Assembly: GCA_016215555.1 (NCBI GenBank)
Contig: JACRJC010000039.1
Location: 1 to 64,000, forward strand
DNA: 64,000 nucleotides
Origin: Rhodospirillales bacterium
GTDB taxonomy: Bacteria > Pseudomonadota > Alphaproteobacteria > Rhodospirillales > WMHbin7
Direction of reading: 5' to 3'
Shown: positions 61,601 through 64,000 of the stretch, in pieces
Layout of the letters: every line of letters starts with the position of its first letter
How positions within the stretch are numbered: position 1 is the first letter of the stretch
Program-made: the position numbers and the translations under genes
The notes under the pieces: generated by a model
What the model saw: the letters and a program-made list of their open reading frames with translations, nothing else
What the model was told of the DNA's origin: nothing
Database searches by the model: none

Positions 61601-64000
61601 CGTCGAGATCTACACCAACGGCGATTTCCTGATCGACATCGGCTTCCCCTACAATAACGACTTCAGCCGATCCTTCGCGCTTTACGCCATTATTTCGGGC
61701 GTGCCGGTGATGGGGGCGGGCGGATTCTATTTCGGCAAGCTGAGCGCTTCGACAGCGACCATGGTGCCGCCCACCAACAAGGGCACCTTTGACCCGGTGA
61801 TCACCTTCGGCGTCGGCTTGGAGATCGGGCTAGGCTACAAATTCTCGGAAGGGCCGCTGTCGGCCAGCTTCTCGCTGACGGTGTTCGGCATCGTCGAGGG
61901 CGTGATCGCCGCCTGGCATCCCTATCCGTCGTCGTTCCTGTTGCCGGGAGCCGGGACCGCCCTGGCCGTCACCGGCTCGCGCAGCCTGACGGCGCAAGGC
62001 GACGGCAGCATGCAAGACCAGTATTACTTCAAGCTGACAGGCACCATCGGCGTCATCGGCATCCTGGCCGGCAAGGTGGATTTCGCCATCATCCAGGCTT
62101 CGGTCAACGTCACAATCATCCTGTCGCTGCAGATCACCTACGAATCCTACCGCGAGATTCCCGTCACCGCCTCGGCCTATGTCAGCGTCAAGGTGTCGGT
62201 GAAGATCGACCTCGGTCTGTTCTCGTTCAGCATCTCCTTCTCCTTCTCGATGACCGTGACGGCGTCGTTCTCCATCGGCAGCAACCAAACGGCGCCGTGG
62301 GACAGCGTCGGCAATCAGGCGGTGAGCGGTCTGCTCTATTCGGCACACCATGCGCGCCGGGCCCGCGTGGCGGCCCTGGCCGCCGCCGTCCGCCCGGCGC
62401 CGAAGTTGGTTTTGCGCGCCGCCAACACCAAGCCGCAACTCAACCTTCTGATGGCGCCGCAATTTACCGTGCTGGCGCCCCGGGGGGCCAGCGCCTACAG
62501 CCAGCAGCAGGGCGCCTTCGTCTTCCTGATGGCGATGGACGCCCCCACCGCTGGAAGCGGCGGATCGGGCAACACCTCGTTCGACCTTTTGTGCGCCGAC
62601 TTCTTCACGTGGCTGGTCGATGCCATGAGCGGAACCAGCGGCAGCACCGTCGATCTGGCGGCGGCTTCCGGCCAGACGATCAGCACCGACCAGCTCGAAG
62701 CCTGGATCGCCGCCCTGGCCGACAACGCCAACCCGCCGCTCACCATCACGGCTCTGCTGGGCTTCCTGGCCTCTAACGTCGTCTTGAACATCGAGACGCC
62801 CGCCTACGCCACCAGCTCGGGCGACGTGGCGAAGTTCAAGGCCGGTTCGACCATCTTCCCGATGTTCGATGGCCTGTCGCTGACCGTTCCCAATCCTTCG
62901 GGCGGCGGAACCAAGGGGATCGACCTCGCAAGCTACGCCACCTGCGACGACACCTACCGCGCCGCCGTCGCGGCCCTGTTTGCCCAGGTGGAAGCCAGCA
63001 TCGAGCAGGAAAACAACCTCGGCGGCAGCAAGAGCAGGGCGAGGGCGGCCAACGCCAGCCCTGCCGAATCCATGGCCGCCATGATCTTCGTCGATTACTT
63101 CACCATGATCGGCCGCCAGCTTTTGCAGGCGGCGCAAAACCTGCTGGCCTCCTTCGCCTGGCCGCTAAAGACCACCGACAGCATCTCCACCATCCTGGTG
63201 ACTGTCAACAATGTCGCACCCAACGACCTCAGCGTCGGCGACGTCGCCACGCCCAACCAAAAGCATTTGTTGACCCCCGGGATCGTTCTCACCACGCCGG
63301 TGCTGGGCGCCACCGTCCAGAACGGCGACACGATGACCGCCATCGCGGCGCGTTTCAGCGATCCAGCCGCCAGCAACAAGCGCTGGCAGACCACGGTCTC
63401 TGGCCTGATCACCGCCAACTGGCAGTCCCGCATCATCCGTGCGGGCGAGACCGTCAGCACCTACACGACGGCGCCCGGCGACAGCTTCCAGAGCATCGGC
63501 GCGGCACTCGGCATGACGGCCGACCAACTGGCGCAACTGCCCGCCATCGCCAGTTCGGCCACACTGCTGATTTCCGCCGAGCCGGTGTCGGTGGCCCCCA
63601 TCTCCTACACCACCGTCGGTACGGACTCGCTTTACAGCGTCGCGGCCCAGTTTGCCGCCACGGTGCTGGACTTGGCCACCGCCAGCCAGGGCGTGACCGG
63701 CCTGTTCTCGGTCAACGACCAGGAAGGGTTGCTGACCCTGTCCAACATGCAGGCCTGGACGGTATCCCAGCTGTGGGACGCCATCACCGACACCGACCAA
63801 GTCGCCCAGACCGCCGGCATGGTGTCGCGCTTCCTGATGTATGGTCTTAACCTGCCGGTCAGTTCGGGGCTGTCGTTGTCGCCCCAGTTTCTCTTCCCAA
63901 GCACACAGAGTTCCTACGGCCTCTACCAGCTCATCGGCCAGGAGTTCCCGACCGCGGCGCCCGCCAGCCTTGCAAACTTCCCGGTCACGATGTCGGCAGC
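58662..64000 (+). CDS. Giant unknown beta-rich protein with LysM-like segments (runs off window)
   Basis: The GTG start at 58662, with GAGGAG about 7 nt upstream, opens a frame that stays open to the window end (at least 1779 codons). It has no signal peptide. Beta-rich sequence dominates, with features such as FNDPNLYGLRLALAGTKAGG, VEIYTNGDFLIDIGFPYNND and SFSISFSFSMTVTASFSIGS that suggest a DUF6603-like fold; this name is tentative. From about residue 1545, LysM-like repeats occur: ATVQNGDTMTAIAARFSDP, TAPGDSFQSIGAALGMTADQ and TVGTDSLYSVAAQFAATVLD. LysM modules bind glycans such as peptidoglycan or chitin. The end lies outside the window. Confidence 0.85.
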   Translation, partial: MSAIDNLQQAVKSAAGTGPFALDAAFLTKGLNDGSVTVPTDYDKDILATFQLATVDDFTVTVDPSNVGAVSNDSFTVTNATAPFPGASAPISVSASLVFALDGTNLVVQVASAPSKWTWTDSFQFMNGWPFNQLTPLAPLMVFSTAGGVYPWGQASDGLQVTGGPYLNVAVTVQMPASAQTVVSLFPGLSVQTGQNLSLLGALDMSAYNVTDETKQAVLIPPGSLSALLQRGQFEVFYLNVANPSLTLFVPAPSGDADDTSGQAASFTMSALLSVGSTPVEQSPYVLNVMLSPSSIGGSNQYAIGLTATGASQPLTPDSIAALVGGSGSYFTGVPAVLQQFLADVGLLGLSLSGRISPPLVDQVAVRIGNWQPMSWTPIPIAPPSLNFTMTAFSLNWAMRDPLLSTRSQTFQFQTQFTLAPAIFKGPNGQGDGVFTVEFDSGFNFYASFAGTASLADFLSTLSGGLVSLPPSISASLSDIALSVNGGGKSFNFSSQFDLSLSFLTISNYPILSVSNGTISIGASTPTDSSSSGASSAWQSSVGGQLSVGPYQTLVTLSYDGTVSPSLWTLDASLSQPLSVNDLIVQFFSAGGSYSFPDFLPGQLTIETFAVAAKIPSGSSGKSSYIIDVEFLWAFSLGDQLISDLDSIIHLAYDGSAFSGSVLSKWTYPAINLELDLGYKFDAQGNQTLSLTWEGFTAAYTSADKEIAFTLKGWTVGSLLQALVRTLGNPYFTLDSPWDLLNQISLDGLWVKVSLQDGVTNRLSAGYELSSPIDLGFVKITGLKFLRTTQGKVTLQIEGSSVLDLGGLMQPGGQDVTQMPPVPGRGDDYFKVYLLVLGQRIGITGSASFDSTKAVIDALSSMPSTDGDTNPVNPDPNKQPDGLPYYNQANNWLIAGHMGFLQVAGAWTVDAMVVFNDPNLYGLRLALAGTKAGGLAGLQIDILYKKITDDIGLFQIDYTFPDSIRNLNFGAVSVTLPQISVEIYTNGDFLIDIGFPYNNDFSRSFALYAIISGVPVMGAGGFYFGKLSASTATMVPPTNKGTFDPVITFGVGLEIGLGYKFSEGPLSASFSLTVFGIVEGVIAAWHPYPSSFLLPGAGTALAVTGSRSLTAQGDGSMQDQYYFKLTGTIGVIGILAGKVDFAIIQASVNVTIILSLQITYESYREIPVTASAYVSVKVSVKIDLGLFSFSISFSFSMTVTASFSIGSNQTAPWDSVGNQAVSGLLYSAHHARRARVAALAAAVRPAPKLVLRAANTKPQLNLLMAPQFTVLAPRGASAYSQQQGAFVFLMAMDAPTAGSGGSGNTSFDLLCADFFTWLVDAMSGTSGSTVDLAAASGQTISTDQLEAWIAALADNANPPLTITALLGFLASNVVLNIETPAYATSSGDVAKFKAGSTIFPMFDGLSLTVPNPSGGGTKGIDLASYATCDDTYRAAVAALFAQVEASIEQENNLGGSKSRARAANASPAESMAAMIFVDYFTMIGRQLLQAAQNLLASFAWPLKTTDSISTILVTVNNVAPNDLSVGDVATPNQKHLLTPGIVLTTPVLGATVQNGDTMTAIAARFSDPAASNKRWQTTVSGLITANWQSRIIRAGETVSTYTTAPGDSFQSIGAALGMTADQLAQLPAIASSATLLISAEPVSVAPISYTTVGTDSLYSVAAQFAATVLDLATASQGVTGLFSVNDQEGLLTLSNMQAWTVSQLWDAITDTDQVAQTAGMVSRFLMYGLNLPVSSGLSLSPQFLFPSTQSSYGLYQLIGQEFPTAAPASLANFPVTMSA

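Noticed and set aside
61830-63137. A 435-codon minus-strand open frame opposite the giant gene
   Set aside because: The plus-strand frame is continuous from 58662 to the end with low-noise protein sequence; the antisense product is Arg/Gly/Asp-rich without motifs.

Overview
The window looks like chromosomal DNA of a high-GC alphaproteobacterium, most likely a Rhodospirillales / Magnetospirillum-type organism. This is judged from the tuf-fusA-rpsG-rpsL block, a plant-type gshA, a complete System I ccm operon, a liv-type transport operon flanked by acyl-CoA ligases, and IalB, bacteriohemerythrin and HD-GYP genes. I had no database, so the genus is inference.

Layout. 1-3.4 kb: the str operon on the minus strand (rpsL, rpsG, fusA, start of tuf) with a visible promoter and leader. 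3.4-6.7 kb: a TetR regulator divergent from an EmrAB-type efflux pair across a palindromic operator. 6.8-10.4 kb: a histidine kinase, glutamate-cysteine ligase, and a REC/HD-GYP response regulator. 10.5-18.0 kb: ccmABCDEFGHI, all nine cytochrome c maturation genes on the minus strand, including a 58-residue CcmD. It is interrupted by dispersed palindromic repeats and headed by a MITE-like element. 18.2-27.3 kb: an operon for acyl/aromatic or branched-chain substrate uptake and activation (acyl-CoA synthetase, LivG, LivH, LivM, binding protein, LivF, PaaK-like ligase), with a low-GC two-gene accessory module nested between livF and the PaaK-like gene. 27.6-31.6 kb: argG, a radical SAM gene, rlmN and a decayed OmpA-like gene. 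31.7-34.8 kb: nirBD behind an exact FNR-type box and an exact sigma-54 promoter. 34.8-39.4 kb: a glycerate-use operon (GntR, MFS, glycerate kinase, pyruvate kinase) with an apparently leaderless start under an operator. 39.5-51.5 kb: EamA exporter, IalB, XRE regulator, M20 amidohydrolase, a large sensor kinase, a PfkB-fold fusion protein, a DUF748/AsmA-like protein, bacteriohemerythrin and a small hypothetical gene. 51.6-64 kb: a chimeric transposase scar, then a tightly packed plus-strand cassette of unrecognised proteins that runs off the window.

The best candidate for an undescribed system is that last cassette. It has a 106-residue first gene with its own promoter, then a perfect 13-bp hairpin, a 326-codon membrane- or export-anchored protein, a 1228-residue beta-rich protein, an endonuclease/exonuclease/phosphatase-fold enzyme joined by a 4-nt stop/start overlap, and a giant beta-rich protein of at least 1779 codons with LysM-like segments near the window end. 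None of the large proteins has an obvious signal peptide. The second candidate is the nested module at 19.4-20.2 kb: a membrane protein with a cytosolic tail plus an overlapping proline-rich 58-residue protein.

Annotation limits: family names come from motif recognition by eye. No alignments, HMM searches or structure predictions were run. No tRNA, rRNA or CRISPR array was seen.
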